A DNA stretch of 64,000 bases, taken from assembly GCF_900129885.1 (NCBI RefSeq), contig NZ_FQXE01000015.1, forward strand, positions 63,266-127,265, read 5' to 3'. Position numbers and translations under genes: made by a program. How positions within the stretch are numbered: the stretch's first letter is position 1; each line of letters starts with the position of its first letter. The notes beneath the pieces are model-generated. The model searched no databases. It saw only the letters and a program-made list of their open reading frames with translations, and was not told where the DNA came from. This document shows positions 34,674 through 43,532 of the stretch, piece by piece. Origin of the DNA: Pollutimonas bauzanensis (GTDB lineage: Bacteria > Pseudomonadota > Gammaproteobacteria > Burkholderiales > Burkholderiaceae_B).

Positions 34674-37600
34674 ATGAATCTGAATGTCTCCTCCTGGTCG
34701 ATCCGCAATCCAACCCCGGTAGTGTTGCTCTTCATCATACTGACGCTCGCGGGCCTGACGGCCTTCCGGGCGATGAAGGTCCAGAACTTCCCCGACGTCC
34801 AGATGCCGATGGTCACCGTGACGGCTGCGCTACCCGGCGCCTCGCCTTCGCAGCTCGAAACCGATGTCGCCCGCAAGATCGAGAATTCGCTCGCAACGGT
34901 GCAGGGGGTCAAGCATATCCAAAGCACTCTGACGGACGGCAATGCGAACATCACGGTCGAGTTCCGTCTCGAAAAACCGATTCAGGAGGCCGTCGACGAC
35001 GTGCGCGACGCCGTCGCCCGCATACGAGCCGATCTTCCGGCCGACCTGCGGGACCCCGTGATCAAGAAGGTGGAATTTGCCGACGCGCCTATCCTGACCT
35101 ATGCTATCGCATCGCCGCGCATGGACGACGAAGCGCTATCATGGTTCGTCGACAACGAGGTCAGCAGAACCCTGCTCGCAGTCCCTGGCGTCGGCGCAGT
35201 CGTGCGCGTCGGCGGGGTCACCCGGGAGTTGCGCATAGCCCTCGATCCGGCGCGTCTGTTCGCGTTGAATGCGACTGCGGCGGACATCTCGCGCCAACTG
35301 CGCCAGGTGCAGCAGGAGGCTTCGGGCGGCCGTGTCGATTTCGGCGGTGCGGAACATTCCGTGCGTATCATCGCCACCGTGCAGAAGGCCCAGGAGATGG
35401 CCGCCCTCGAGGTCACGCTGGGCGACGGCCGGAGCATCCGGCTCGACCAGCTTGCCGCCATCTCCGATACGGTTGCCGAGCCACGGTCGATAGCGCTCTT
35501 GAACGGCGATCCGGTGGTCGGCTTCGATATCGTACGGGCGCGAGGTTTCGGTGAGATTGATGTCGCCGATGGCGTGCGCGCCGCGCTCGAGAAGCTCAAG
35601 GAAAAGCATCCGGCGATCACCGTCACCGAGGCGGTCAACTCCGTCGATCCCGTGATCGAGAATTACGACGGCTCGATGTGGCTGCTCTACGAAGGGGCGG
35701 CGCTTGCCGTGCTGGTGGTGTTCCTGTTTCTGCGCGACTGGCGGGCGACCGTCGTGTCGGCGGTCGCGCTGCCACTGTCGGCGATACCGACCTTCGCGGT
35801 GATGTACCTGATGGGCTTCACGATCAACATCGTGACGCTGTTGTCCCTGTCACTGGTGATCGGCATCCTGGTCGACGACGCCATCGTCGAGGTCGAGAAC
35901 ATCGAGCGCCACCTTCTGATGGGCAAGAAGCCCTATCAGGCGGCGATGGAGGCAGCCGACGAGATAGGCCTTGCGGTCGTCGCGACGACCTTCGCGCTGA
36001 TTGCGGTGTTTCTGCCGACGGCGTTCATGAGTGGCATCGTGGGCAAGTTCTTTGTGCAGTTCGGCTGGACGGCGGCGATCGCGGTGTTCTTCTCGCTCAT
36101 CGTCGCCCGCATGCTGACGCCGATGATGGCGGCCTACCTGTTGCGCGCGCCGAACAAGCATGCCGGGCACGAGCCACGATGGGTGAGTGTCTACCTGTCC
36201 TGGGCGCGCTGGTGCCTGCGCCACCGCTTCCTGGTGGTCGCCGGCTCCTCGGCTTTTTTCGTCGGCGGGCTATTGCTTGCCGCGACGCTTCCCGGCACCT
36301 TCATTCCGCCGGATGATGAATCGCAAACGCAGGTAATGCTCACGCTGCCGCCCGGCAGCAAGCTGCGCGACACGCTGGCGATCGCCGAGCGGGCGCGGGG
36401 CATCCTGCAGAAGAACAAACACGTGAAGATGGCCTACACGGCGATCGGCGCAGGCAATGCCGGCGCCGATGCGTCCGAGCCGGCGGGCGCTTCCGCCGCG
36501 AACGTGCGCACGGCGGTGCTGACGATCAACATGACCCACCGCGGCGATCGTCCTGGCGTGAGAAAGCAGAAGATCGAGGAGCAGTTTCGCGAGGCGCTTG
36601 CGATACTGCCCGGTGTGCGAGTGAAGGTCGGCATGGCCGGCTCGAGCGAGAACTATGTGCTGGTGCTCGCTGGCGAAGACAGTCGAGTGCTCGCGCAGCA
36701 TGCGCAACAGGTGGAGCGCGAACTGCGCACGATTCCAGGCATCGGCGCGGTCATTTCGAGCGCGGGCCTGCTGCGGCCCGAACTGGTCTTGCGGCCCGAT
36801 TTCGCACGCGCGGCCGATCTTGGCGTGACCTCGGCGGCGATCGCCGAAACGCTGCGCATTGCGACGACGGGCGACTACGATCAGGAACTCGCCAAGCTGA
36901 ACCTGAGCGAGCGGCAGGTGCCCGTGGTCGTCAGGCTCACCGATGCCGCCCGCGAAGACTTCCAGACACTCAAGCGTCTGCCGGTACCCGGTGCGCGTGG
37001 ACCGGTAGCGCTGGAGAATGTCGCGAAGCTCGAGATCGGCAGCGGTCTTTCCGAGATTGCGCGCTACGACCGCATGCGCAACATCAATTTCGAGATCGAA
37101 TCGAACGGCCGGGGACTGGGCGACGTGGAACAGGCCGTACTCGCGCTGCCCAGCCTGCGGAAGCTGCCGCCGGGCGTGGTGCAGACGTCGACCGGCGACG
37201 CTGAAGCGATGGGCGAGCTTGCTTCCGGCTTCGCTCTGGCTATGCTGGCCGGCGTTCTGTGCATTTACATGGTGCTGGTGCTGCTGCTGAAGGACTTCGT
37301 GCAGCCCCTGACCATTCTGGCCGCGCTCGTGCTCTCGGTTCCGGGCGCCTTCCTGGCACTGTTCATCACGGGAACCGCGCTGTCGATGCCATCGATGATC
37401 GGGCTGATCATGCTGATGGGCATTGCGACGAAAAACTCGATCCTGCTGATCGACTATATCATCCTCGCCCGCCGGGATCACGGCCTGAATCGCCAGGACG
37501 CGACCATAGACGCGTGCCGCAAGCGTGTCCGTCCGATCGTGATGACGACGATCGCCATGGGCGCAGGCATGATGCCGATCGCACTCGGCTGGGGCGCCGA

Positions 37601-37802
37601 TCCGAGCTTCCGCGCACCGATGGCCATCGTCGTGATCGGCGGGCTGATCACCTCGACGTTACTGAGCCTTCTCGTCATTCCGGTGGTGTACAGCTACGTG
37701 GACGACGGCGTGCAATGGGCCATCAGGCGCTTCGGAGGCGGGCGCCAGGCGCGGCAGCAGCCAGCCCATGACGCCGCAGCCCGGCCGTCGCCGAAGTTCT
37801 GA
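34674..37802 (+). CDS. RND efflux pump, HAE1/AcrB-like
   Basis: Inner-membrane proton-driven pump of 1042 aa, normal for the family. The N-terminus (SSWSIRNPTPVVLLFIILTLAGLTAF) and FPDVQMPMVTVTAALPGASP are followed by porter domains. The TM4 proton-relay acids lie in VIGILVDDAIVEVENIERHL, with AMEAADEIGLAVVATTFALIAVFLPTAFM next. The second half repeats the plan (LIMLMGIATKNSILLIDYI, RPIVMTTIAMGAGMMPIALG). The start at 34674 has AAGGAA; the in-frame ATG inside the adaptor gene is a shadow. Substrates cannot be predicted beyond hydrophobic toxicants. Confidence 0.95.
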   Translation: MNLNVSSWSIRNPTPVVLLFIILTLAGLTAFRAMKVQNFPDVQMPMVTVTAALPGASPSQLETDVARKIENSLATVQGVKHIQSTLTDGNANITVEFRLEKPIQEAVDDVRDAVARIRADLPADLRDPVIKKVEFADAPILTYAIASPRMDDEALSWFVDNEVSRTLLAVPGVGAVVRVGGVTRELRIALDPARLFALNATAADISRQLRQVQQEASGGRVDFGGAEHSVRIIATVQKAQEMAALEVTLGDGRSIRLDQLAAISDTVAEPRSIALLNGDPVVGFDIVRARGFGEIDVADGVRAALEKLKEKHPAITVTEAVNSVDPVIENYDGSMWLLYEGAALAVLVVFLFLRDWRATVVSAVALPLSAIPTFAVMYLMGFTINIVTLLSLSLVIGILVDDAIVEVENIERHLLMGKKPYQAAMEAADEIGLAVVATTFALIAVFLPTAFMSGIVGKFFVQFGWTAAIAVFFSLIVARMLTPMMAAYLLRAPNKHAGHEPRWVSVYLSWARWCLRHRFLVVAGSSAFFVGGLLLAATLPGTFIPPDDESQTQVMLTLPPGSKLRDTLAIAERARGILQKNKHVKMAYTAIGAGNAGADASEPAGASAANVRTAVLTINMTHRGDRPGVRKQKIEEQFREALAILPGVRVKVGMAGSSENYVLVLAGEDSRVLAQHAQQVERELRTIPGIGAVISSAGLLRPELVLRPDFARAADLGVTSAAIAETLRIATTGDYDQELAKLNLSERQVPVVVRLTDAAREDFQTLKRLPVPGARGPVALENVAKLEIGSGLSEIARYDRMRNINFEIESNGRGLGDVEQAVLALPSLRKLPPGVVQTSTGDAEAMGELASGFALAMLAGVLCIYMVLVLLLKDFVQPLTILAALVLSVPGAFLALFITGTALSMPSMIGLIMLMGIATKNSILLIDYIILARRDHGLNRQDATIDACRKRVRPIVMTTIAMGAGMMPIALGWGADPSFRAPMAIVVIGGLITSTLLSLLVIPVVYSYVDDGVQWAIRRFGGGRQARQQPAHDAAARPSPKF

Positions 37803-37950
37803 TCGCGGGCTTCGCGCGGCATAATGCGCTCTCGCCTGCGGCGCCTTCAGGGCGCGCGCCGGTTTAACAGGCATAATATCGGTCTATCCCAGCCTGGGCG
37901 CTTTCGTCCGCACGCTTTGCCTATATCTTTGCCTATACTCGTCCTGGCCC

Positions 37951-38349
37951 ATGACTCCCAAGCAATCTCCCTACAAAAGCAAAGGCGGCTTCGGCCGTCT
38001 GTTCAATGCCCTGCGCTACTCGGCGCGGGGCCTGGCGGCGGCGGTCAGGCACGAGGCCGCGTTTCGCCAGGAGCTGACGCTGGTCGTGGTGCTGATCCCC
38101 GTCGCGCTGTGGATAGGCCGCAGCATAGGCGAAACGCTTTTGCTGATCGGCGCGCTGTTCTTCATCCTGATCGTCGAAATCCTGAATTCCGCCCTCGAAG
38201 CGCTGGCCGACGCCGTCACCATCGAACATCACCCCATGATAGGCCGCGCCAAGGACCTGGGCAGCGCGGCGGTCATGCTGTCCATCCTGTTTTGCACCCT
38301 GGTCTGGCTGTGCGTCATCGGCGCCCATATACTCGGACCTAAAATCTGA
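37951..38349 (+). CDS. dgkA: Diacylglycerol kinase
   Basis: Small integral-membrane kinase of 132 aa that phosphorylates diacylglycerol to phosphatidate, recycling lipid from periplasmic glucan or lipid A modification. Three hydrophobic helices are present, with the DgkA signature IVEILNSALEALAD near residues 73-86 holding the catalytic Glu/Asn set. It is followed by pyrF after 35 bp. A CATAAT-like -10 sits about 75 bp upstream, but no clear -35. Confidence 0.95.
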   Translation: MTPKQSPYKSKGGFGRLFNALRYSARGLAAAVRHEAAFRQELTLVVVLIPVALWIGRSIGETLLLIGALFFILIVEILNSALEALADAVTIEHHPMIGRAKDLGSAAVMLSILFCTLVWLCVIGAHILGPKI

Positions 38350-38384
38350 TACCGTAGCAACCATATGAAACTCCTTGCGTACTC

Positions 38385-39200
38385 ATGATCTTTACACAGA
38401 AACTCGAACACGCCTGGGCCGCGTCCAATTCCATGCTGATGGTGGGACTGGATCCGGACCCGCAACGCTTTCCCGCTGAACTGCAGGGCCGCCCCGACGC
38501 GATCTTCGAATTCTGCCGCGCCATCGTCGACGTCACGGCGCAGTATGCCTGCGGCGTCAAGCCGCAGATCGCCTATTTCTCGGCGCAGCGCGCCGAGGAC
38601 CAGCTCGAGGCGCTTTGCGAGTACATACATGAATACCACCCCGGCCTGCCTATTGTGCTGGACGCCAAGCGCGGCGACATCGGCTCGACCGCCGACCAGT
38701 ACGCCCGCGAGGCGTACGAACGCTACCAGGCCGACGCGGTCACGGTCAGCCCCTATATGGGCTTCGACACCATCGAGCCTTACCTGGCCTGGAAAAGCAA
38801 GGGCGTCATCGTCCTGTGCCGCACTTCCAACAAGGGCGGCTCGGACCTGCAGTTCATCGAATCCAAGGACAGCGTCCCCCTCTATCTGCACGTGGCGGGG
38901 CTGGTCGCCGACCGCTGGAACACCAATGGCCAGTGCGCTTTGGTGGTAGGCGCGACGTTCCCCGATGAAATCGCCAAGGTGCGCGCGCGCGTGGGCGACA
39001 TGCCCCTGCTGGTGCCCGGCATAGGCGCGCAGGGCGGCGACATCCCGTCCACCGTGAAAGCGGGCCGCGACAGCCGGGGCGCCGGAATGATGATCAACTC
39101 ATCCCGCGCCATCCTGTATGCGAGCGGCGGCGACGACTGGCGCGAGGCGGCCGCGCTGGCCGCGCGTTCCACCCGCGACGCGATCAACGCGGCTCGATGA
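38385..39200 (+). CDS. pyrF: Orotidine 5'-phosphate decarboxylase, type 2
   Basis: Last enzyme of UMP synthesis, 271 aa, of the longer type 2 subfamily. [24 protein letters not shown] and the catalytic [15 protein letters not shown] (K-x-D array) are evident, as are [14 protein letters not shown] and the phosphate loop [10 protein letters not shown]. It converges with cinA, overlapping by 17 bp at the 3' ends. Confidence 0.97.
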   Translation: MIFTQKLEHAWAASNSMLMVGLDPDPQRFPAELQGRPDAIFEFCRAIVDVTAQYACGVKPQIAYFSAQRAEDQLEALCEYIHEYHPGLPIVLDAKRGDIGSTADQYAREAYERYQADAVTVSPYMGFDTIEPYLAWKSKGVIVLCRTSNKGGSDLQFIESKDSVPLYLHVAGLVADRWNTNGQCALVVGATFPDEIAKVRARVGDMPLLVPGIGAQGGDIPSTVKAGRDSRGAGMMINSSRAILYASGGDDWREAAALAARSTRDAINAAR

Positions 39201-39690
39201 AGCCGATGGCGGTATCCAGCGCGAAGGCGACCGCCGCGTGGCGGATCTGCCGGCGGTCGCCTTCGAATACCTTGGTGATGGCGCGGGTGACGATGCCTTG
39301 CGGGGCCCGCTGCGCAAAGCCGAAGCACACCATCCCCACAGGCTTGCCCGGGGTGCCGCCATCCGGCCCCGCAATGCCGGTAGTGGATATGGCCAGCTGC
39401 GCGGGCTGAGCGGCCGTGAGCACGCCGGCGGCCATTTCCATGGCGGTTTCTTCGCTGACCGCGCCAAACCGTTCGAGCGTGTCGACATTGACAAGCAGTT
39501 GCTCGGCCTTGGCGGCGTTGCTGTAGGTGACGAAGCCGCGATCGAACCACTGGCTGGAACCGGGCGTGTCGGTCATGGCGGCGGCCAGCAGGCCGCCCGT
39601 GCAGGATTCGGCGCAGGCGAACATCCAGCCGCGCTCGAGCAATAGCTGGCCGAGCATGGGGGCATAGGCCAAGGGATCGTTGCTGCTCAT
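39184..39690 (-). CDS. CinA family protein (nicotinamide-nucleotide amidohydrolase, PncC-like)
   Basis: The 168-aa single-domain CinA C-terminal protein deamidates NMN in pyridine nucleotide salvage. The signature [35 protein letters not shown] (about 27-61) includes the active-site Ser/Lys region, and [20 protein letters not shown] follows. The ATG overlaps the pgpA stop by 4 bp. It is last in the ribBA-ribH-nusB-thiL-pgpA-cinA run. Confidence 0.94.
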   Translation of the reverse strand: MSSNDPLAYAPMLGQLLLERGWMFACAESCTGGLLAAAMTDTPGSSQWFDRGFVTYSNAAKAEQLLVNVDTLERFGAVSEETAMEMAAGVLTAAQPAQLAISTTGIAGPDGGTPGKPVGMVCFGFAQRAPQGIVTRAITKVFEGDRRQIRHAAVAFALDTAIGFIEPR

Positions 39691-40211
39691 GGGAACACCT
39701 CCAGTCTGACCAGAATAGCGATTACCAGCAAGCTGTAGGCCGCTGCCACGATATCATCCCACATAACCCCAAAACCGTTCTTGAAATGGCGATCGAAAAA
39801 GCTGATCGGAGGGGGCTTGACGATGTCGAAAAACCGGAACACCGCGAAAGCCAGCAGCTGCGCCACGAACGAGTCAGGCGTAAGCCACAGCACCAGCCAG
39901 AACGCTATCACTTCATCCCAGACCATGCCGCCGTCGTCGGCCCGGCCCATTTCCCTGCCCACGCGTTGGCAAGTCCAGCAGCCCAGCGCAAAGCCGGCGA
40001 GCAGTGTGGCGGCGATGTAGGAATCGGGCAGGCGCGCAATCAGCAAGACCCATAGCAGCCACCCCAGCAGGGTGCCCCAGGTGCCCGGGGCGGGCCGTAT
40101 CAGGCCGCTGCCGAAGCCAAATGAAATAATGCGCGGAAAGGAGCGGAACACCCAGGCGGCGCTGGGCCTGAAGGCGGTGTCGGGCGCGGATTCGGTATCG
40201 ATGGCCGGCAT
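39687..40211 (-). CDS. pgpA: Phosphatidylglycerophosphatase A
   Basis: Membrane phosphatase of 174 aa making phosphatidylglycerol. FPRIISFGFGSGLIRPAPGTWGTLLGW is the PgpA N-terminus, then GGMVWDEVIAFWLVLWL and FRFFDIVKPPPISFFDRHFKNGFGVMWDDIVAAAYS. The ATG at 40211 gives the family length; the frame is open far upstream into thiL but only as a shadow. It lies 32 bp after thiL and overlaps cinA. Confidence 0.95.
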   Translation of the reverse strand: MPAIDTESAPDTAFRPSAAWVFRSFPRIISFGFGSGLIRPAPGTWGTLLGWLLWVLLIARLPDSYIAATLLAGFALGCWTCQRVGREMGRADDGGMVWDEVIAFWLVLWLTPDSFVAQLLAFAVFRFFDIVKPPPISFFDRHFKNGFGVMWDDIVAAAYSLLVIAILVRLEVFP

Positions 40212-40243
40212 ACGGAGGTCTAAAAAAGTTCCAGGAAAAAGCG

Positions 40244-41206
40244 TCAGGAAAAATGATCGAAGCCGGCATTCCGCAATGTAATCGGGACACCGCCGGCGCC
40301 CCATATCCGCAGGCCGGGCTCGGCCACGATCCGGCCGGCCCGGGTCGCCTGCAGGGCCGCCGCATCGGCCAGCGCCAGTATGCGCTGCCTGGCTTGCACC
40401 GGCGCGGTAAAACAAAGTTGATACACGTCGCCGCCCGCCAGGACCGCGGCCTGCACCAGCTGGCTGTCCAGCCCGCGCAAGGCCGGCGCCACAGGCAGGG
40501 CATTGTAATCGAGCTCGGCGCCGCAGCCGCTGGCCGCGAGGATATGCCCGAGATCTTGCGCCAGTCCGTCGGAAATATCCAGCGCCGCGTGCGCCACGCC
40601 GGCCAGCTGCTGCGCAAACGCCCATGGCGGCAGCGGCCTTTCCAGCGCCGGGCGCACGGCCGCGAGCAGGGATGGGTCGGCCGGCAATTTGTTCTGCAGC
40701 AGGCGCAGGGCGATATCGGCGGCGCCCAGTGTGCCGGTGATCCAGATGTCGTCGCCGGCACGCGCCGCCGCGCGGCGCAGCGCAAGCTGCGGCCTTACCT
40801 GGCCCATTACCGTCACACTGATGACGATGCCCGAGGGACTGCGCGTGGTGTCCCCGCCCACCAGCGGGCAGCCGGCCTCGCCGGCCAGCGCGTAAAAACC
40901 GCCGGCAAAAGCCGCCAGCCAATCGTGGTCGACATCGGGCAGGGAAAGGCTCAGCAGACAGGCCAGGGGCTGGGCGCCCATGGCGGCCAGGTCCGACAAA
41001 TTCACCGCCAGGGATTTATGGCCGAGCGCCGCCGGGTCGGTGCCGGCAAAAAAATGCCGGCCTTCCACCAGAAGGTCGGTGCTCGTGGCCAGATGATGGC
41101 CGGGCGCCACGGGGACCAGGGCGCAATCGTCCCCCACCCCCAGGAAGCCGGACGGCGCCGGACGGGAAAAATGGCGCGCAATCAGGTCGAATTCGGTGTT
41201 CAACAA
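40244..41206 (-). CDS. thiL: Thiamine-monophosphate kinase
   Basis: The 320-aa enzyme makes thiamine diphosphate from thiamine monophosphate and ATP. It shows FDLIARHF, GVGDDCALV (Mg/ATP site), STDLLVEGRHFF, NLSDLAAMGAQPLACLLSLSLP, GGDTTRSPSGIVISVTVMGQV and ALDISDGLAQDLGHILAAS. It lies 5 bp after nusB, in the order conserved in many proteobacteria. Confidence 0.96.
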   Translation of the reverse strand: MLNTEFDLIARHFSRPAPSGFLGVGDDCALVPVAPGHHLATSTDLLVEGRHFFAGTDPAALGHKSLAVNLSDLAAMGAQPLACLLSLSLPDVDHDWLAAFAGGFYALAGEAGCPLVGGDTTRSPSGIVISVTVMGQVRPQLALRRAAARAGDDIWITGTLGAADIALRLLQNKLPADPSLLAAVRPALERPLPPWAFAQQLAGVAHAALDISDGLAQDLGHILAASGCGAELDYNALPVAPALRGLDSQLVQAAVLAGGDVYQLCFTAPVQARQRILALADAAALQATRAGRIVAEPGLRIWGAGGVPITLRNAGFDHFS

Positions 41207-41211
41207 GCCCT

Positions 41212-41715
41212 CTAGCGACGCGCGGCAGCCGCCTGGACCTCGTGGGGACGGACATCGGCGGCCATTTTATCGAGGACGCCGTTGACGAACTTGAAGCCAT
41301 CCGTGCCGCCAAAGGACTTGGCCAGTTCCACCGCTTCGTTGATCGCCACCTTGTACGGTACCTCGGTGTGGTGGATAAGCTCGAAACTGCCTATCAATAG
41401 AATGCCGTGCTCGATGGGCGATAGTTCAGCCAGAGGCCTGTCGACATAGGGCATGAAGCTTACGCGCAGCGCCGGCGCTTCGCGCAGCACGCCATGCAGC
41501 AGGGTCTTGAACCATGTGGCGTCGGCTTCCTGGAATTCCTCGTCGTCGCGGATGTGCGCATCGATGGCGCCCGCTTCCTGCAGGCCGGCGTCGCCGTGCA
41601 ACAGCCACGAATAAACGCCCTGCAAGGCGAATTCGCGCGCGCGCCGCCGCGCGCTGCGAGCGTTGGCACGGGGAGGGGCGCCCGAAGGCGCGCCCTGCGT
41701 TTTATTTGTCGTCAA
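41212..41715 (-). CDS. nusB: Transcription antitermination factor NusB
   Basis: The 167-aa RNA-binding factor of rRNA antitermination. [20 protein letters not shown] starts the conserved core; [55 protein letters not shown] follow. No ATG lies ahead of the core except one deep in ribH. A TTG at 41715, overlapping the last ribH codons and preceded by a GAGGAC purine run, gives a normal length and is the best start; this implies coupling to ribH translation. Confidence 0.9.
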   Translation of the reverse strand: MTTNKTQGAPSGAPPRANARSARRRAREFALQGVYSWLLHGDAGLQEAGAIDAHIRDDEEFQEADATWFKTLLHGVLREAPALRVSFMPYVDRPLAELSPIEHGILLIGSFELIHHTEVPYKVAINEAVELAKSFGGTDGFKFVNGVLDKMAADVRPHEVQAAAARR

Positions 41716-42247
41716 AATCTTCGTCCTCGTCCTCGTCGTCTTCGTCCTCATCCTCGTCTTCGTCGAAATCCTCGTCGTCTTCGGTTTCGGGTTCGAGGGC
41801 GGCGACCAGGTTCGCCATTTCAACAGCGCTGCGTGCGCAATCGCGTCCCTTTTCCGCCGCGCGCGCTTGCGCCTGCTCGTCCGTGTCGGTGGTCAGCACG
41901 CCGTTGGCCACGGGAATGCCGGTTTCGAGCGACACGCGGCTGATGGCCGACGCGCTTTCATTGCTGACGATTTCGAAATGATAGGTGTCGCCGCGAACCA
42001 CGGCGCCCAGCGCGATCAGCGCATCGAATTCGAAGGTTTCGGCCATTTGCGCCAGGGCGACGCCCAGTTCCAGCGCGCCAGGAACCGACACGAGCATGAC
42101 ATCGCGCTCATCTACGCCCAATTCGGCCAGTTCGGCCAGGCAGGATTCCAGCTCGGCTTGCCCGATCGGCTCGTTGAAACGAGCCCGCACAATGCCTATA
42201 TGCAGACCTTCCCCGTTCAGATCGGGAGACAAAGTATATGGGTTCAT
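41702..42247 (-). CDS. ribH: 6,7-dimethyl-8-ribityllumazine synthase with acidic tail
   Basis: Penultimate enzyme of riboflavin synthesis, 181 aa. [35 protein letters not shown] and [19 protein letters not shown] (catalytic His near residue 100) are canonical. After about residue 150 it adds a roughly 30-residue tail of almost only Asp and Glu ([18 protein letters not shown]-like), which the enzyme core does not need. The tail is encoded by a GAC/GAG-rich repeat and overlaps the nusB start. It lies 15 bp after ribBA. Confidence 0.95.
   Translation of the reverse strand: MNPYTLSPDLNGEGLHIGIVRARFNEPIGQAELESCLAELAELGVDERDVMLVSVPGALELGVALAQMAETFEFDALIALGAVVRGDTYHFEIVSNESASAISRVSLETGIPVANGVLTTDTDEQAQARAAEKGRDCARSAVEMANLVAALEPETEDDEDFDEDEDEDEDDEDEDEDFDDK
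41704..41790. repeat. Asp/Glu-encoding low-complexity repeat at the ribH 3' end
   Basis: On the plus strand this is a run of CGTCCT/CGTCTT/CATCCT units, which on the minus strand reads as mixed GAC/GAG/GAT codons. It codes the acidic tail of RibH and, in the other frame, the pre-start region of nusB. Such repeats are prone to length change by slippage. Confidence 0.8.
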
Positions 42248-42262
42248 AGTCAGTAATTCCTG

Positions 42263-43462
42263 TTATGGGGTGGAAAGAGGGTCACTATCGTAGCCCGTTA
42301 TGGTCAGGGAAAACCCTGTCATGCTGGGCATTTTTCGCGGCCGCGCCAGCAAGCGCGCCCGGCCTACGTTCAGATCGCGCATGATCTGCGCGCCAATGCC
42401 GTAAGTAAGAAGGCCATAGCGGCTTTCACGGTCGACGGCATGCGTGTCGGGGCTTGCCGCCTGGTTCCAGGATTCGAACTGACTGAACAATAAATCGGAG
42501 GACCCCTGGCAGTTCAGCATGACAAGGATCCCGCAAGGCGCGGCCGCGATCGCCTTGAGCGCATCGGATACGCTCCAGCTGTGCGTCGTGGCGCCCTCGA
42601 ACAGGACATCGAGCATATTGGTGGGTTCATGCACGCGCACCAGCGTTTCGGTATCGGGCGTGATGTCGCCGTGCACCAGCGCCATGTGGGGCGCTCCAGA
42701 GGACAAGTCGCGGTAGGCCACCGCCAGGAATTCGCCCCATGGCGTTTTCATGCTGCGGCTGGCCAGCCGTTCTATCATGGACTCGTGTTCGCTGCGGTAC
42801 TGAATGAGGTCGGCGATGGTGCCGATTTTAAGGCCGTGCTCGCGGGCGAATATTTTCAGGTCGGGCAGGCGCGCCATGGTGCCGTCGGGCTTGAGGATTT
42901 CGCAAATGACCGCGGCGGGCGTCAGGCCCGCCAGCGCGGTCAGGTCGCAGCCGGCTTCGGTGTGGCCGGCGCGCACCAGCACCCCGCCGCGCACTGCCTG
43001 GACCGGGAAAATATGGCCCGGCTGGACCAGGTCGCTGGGCTTGGCGTCGCGCGCCACGGCCGCCAGGATGGTGCGCGCCCGGTCGGCTGCCGAAATGCCG
43101 GTGTCCACCCCTTCGGCGGCCTCGATGGACATGGTGAAATTGGTGCCGAAACGGGTGCCGTTGCGGCTTGCCATCAGGGGCAGCTCGAGCTGGCGGCAGC
43201 GTTCTTCGGTAAGTGTCAGGCACACCAGGCCGCGGGCGTGGGTGACCATGAAATTGATGGCCTCGGGCGTGACGAATTCGGCGGCCATGAGCAGGTCGCC
43301 TTCGTTTTCGCGGTCTTCTTCATCGACCAGGATCACCAGACGGCCGGCGCGCAATTCGGAGACGATTTCAGTGACGGGAGAGATATCGTAGGATGGCGTT
43401 GTATCGAAATCCACGTCGGACGGCTTGTTCATGACTATAGGCTCAGTAAAAAGTTGGGTCAT
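42263..43462 (-). CDS. ribBA: 3,4-dihydroxy-2-butanone 4-phosphate synthase with degenerate GTP cyclohydrolase II domain
   Basis: The 399-aa protein has two domains. Residues about 25-225 are DHBP synthase (RibB): VILVDEEDRENEGDLLMAAEFVTPEAINFM, then VRAGHTEAGCDL, with the acidic Mg site and substrate Arg/His. The C-terminal half resembles GTP cyclohydrolase II but lacks the zinc cysteine cluster: where active enzymes have Cys-rich SECLTGD and RCDCG, this reads HEPTNMLDVLFEGATTHSWS. GTP cyclohydrolase activity is therefore not expected, and a separate ribA is likely elsewhere. The ATG at 43462 has a GGAAGG site; ATG at 43432 is a weaker choice. No FMN riboswitch was seen in the 70-bp leader. 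Heads the ribBA-cinA operon. Confidence 0.93.
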   Translation of the reverse strand: MTQLFTEPIVMNKPSDVDFDTTPSYDISPVTEIVSELRAGRLVILVDEEDRENEGDLLMAAEFVTPEAINFMVTHARGLVCLTLTEERCRQLELPLMASRNGTRFGTNFTMSIEAAEGVDTGISAADRARTILAAVARDAKPSDLVQPGHIFPVQAVRGGVLVRAGHTEAGCDLTALAGLTPAAVICEILKPDGTMARLPDLKIFAREHGLKIGTIADLIQYRSEHESMIERLASRSMKTPWGEFLAVAYRDLSSGAPHMALVHGDITPDTETLVRVHEPTNMLDVLFEGATTHSWSVSDALKAIAAAPCGILVMLNCQGSSDLLFSQFESWNQAASPDTHAVDRESRYGLLTYGIGAQIMRDLNVGRARLLARPRKMPSMTGFSLTITGYDSDPLSTP

Positions 43463-43532
43463 TTTAACGCCTTCCCGACCTCGGCCGTTCAAAGCCGGGT
43501 AATATCCGCATAAAACATAACACGATTTATCC

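Noticed and set aside
36270-37481. 403-aa minus-strand frame in the RND pump gene
   Set aside because: Antisense shadow, His/Arg/Gln-rich without any family resemblance.
41704-41790. CRISPR-like or satellite repeat
   Set aside because: The short-period repeat is coding for the RibH acidic tail; there are no spacers or longer repeat units.
43463-43532. FMN riboswitch before ribBA
   Set aside because: Only 70 bp separate ribBA from the IclR start, too little for the aptamer, and no conserved elements are visible.
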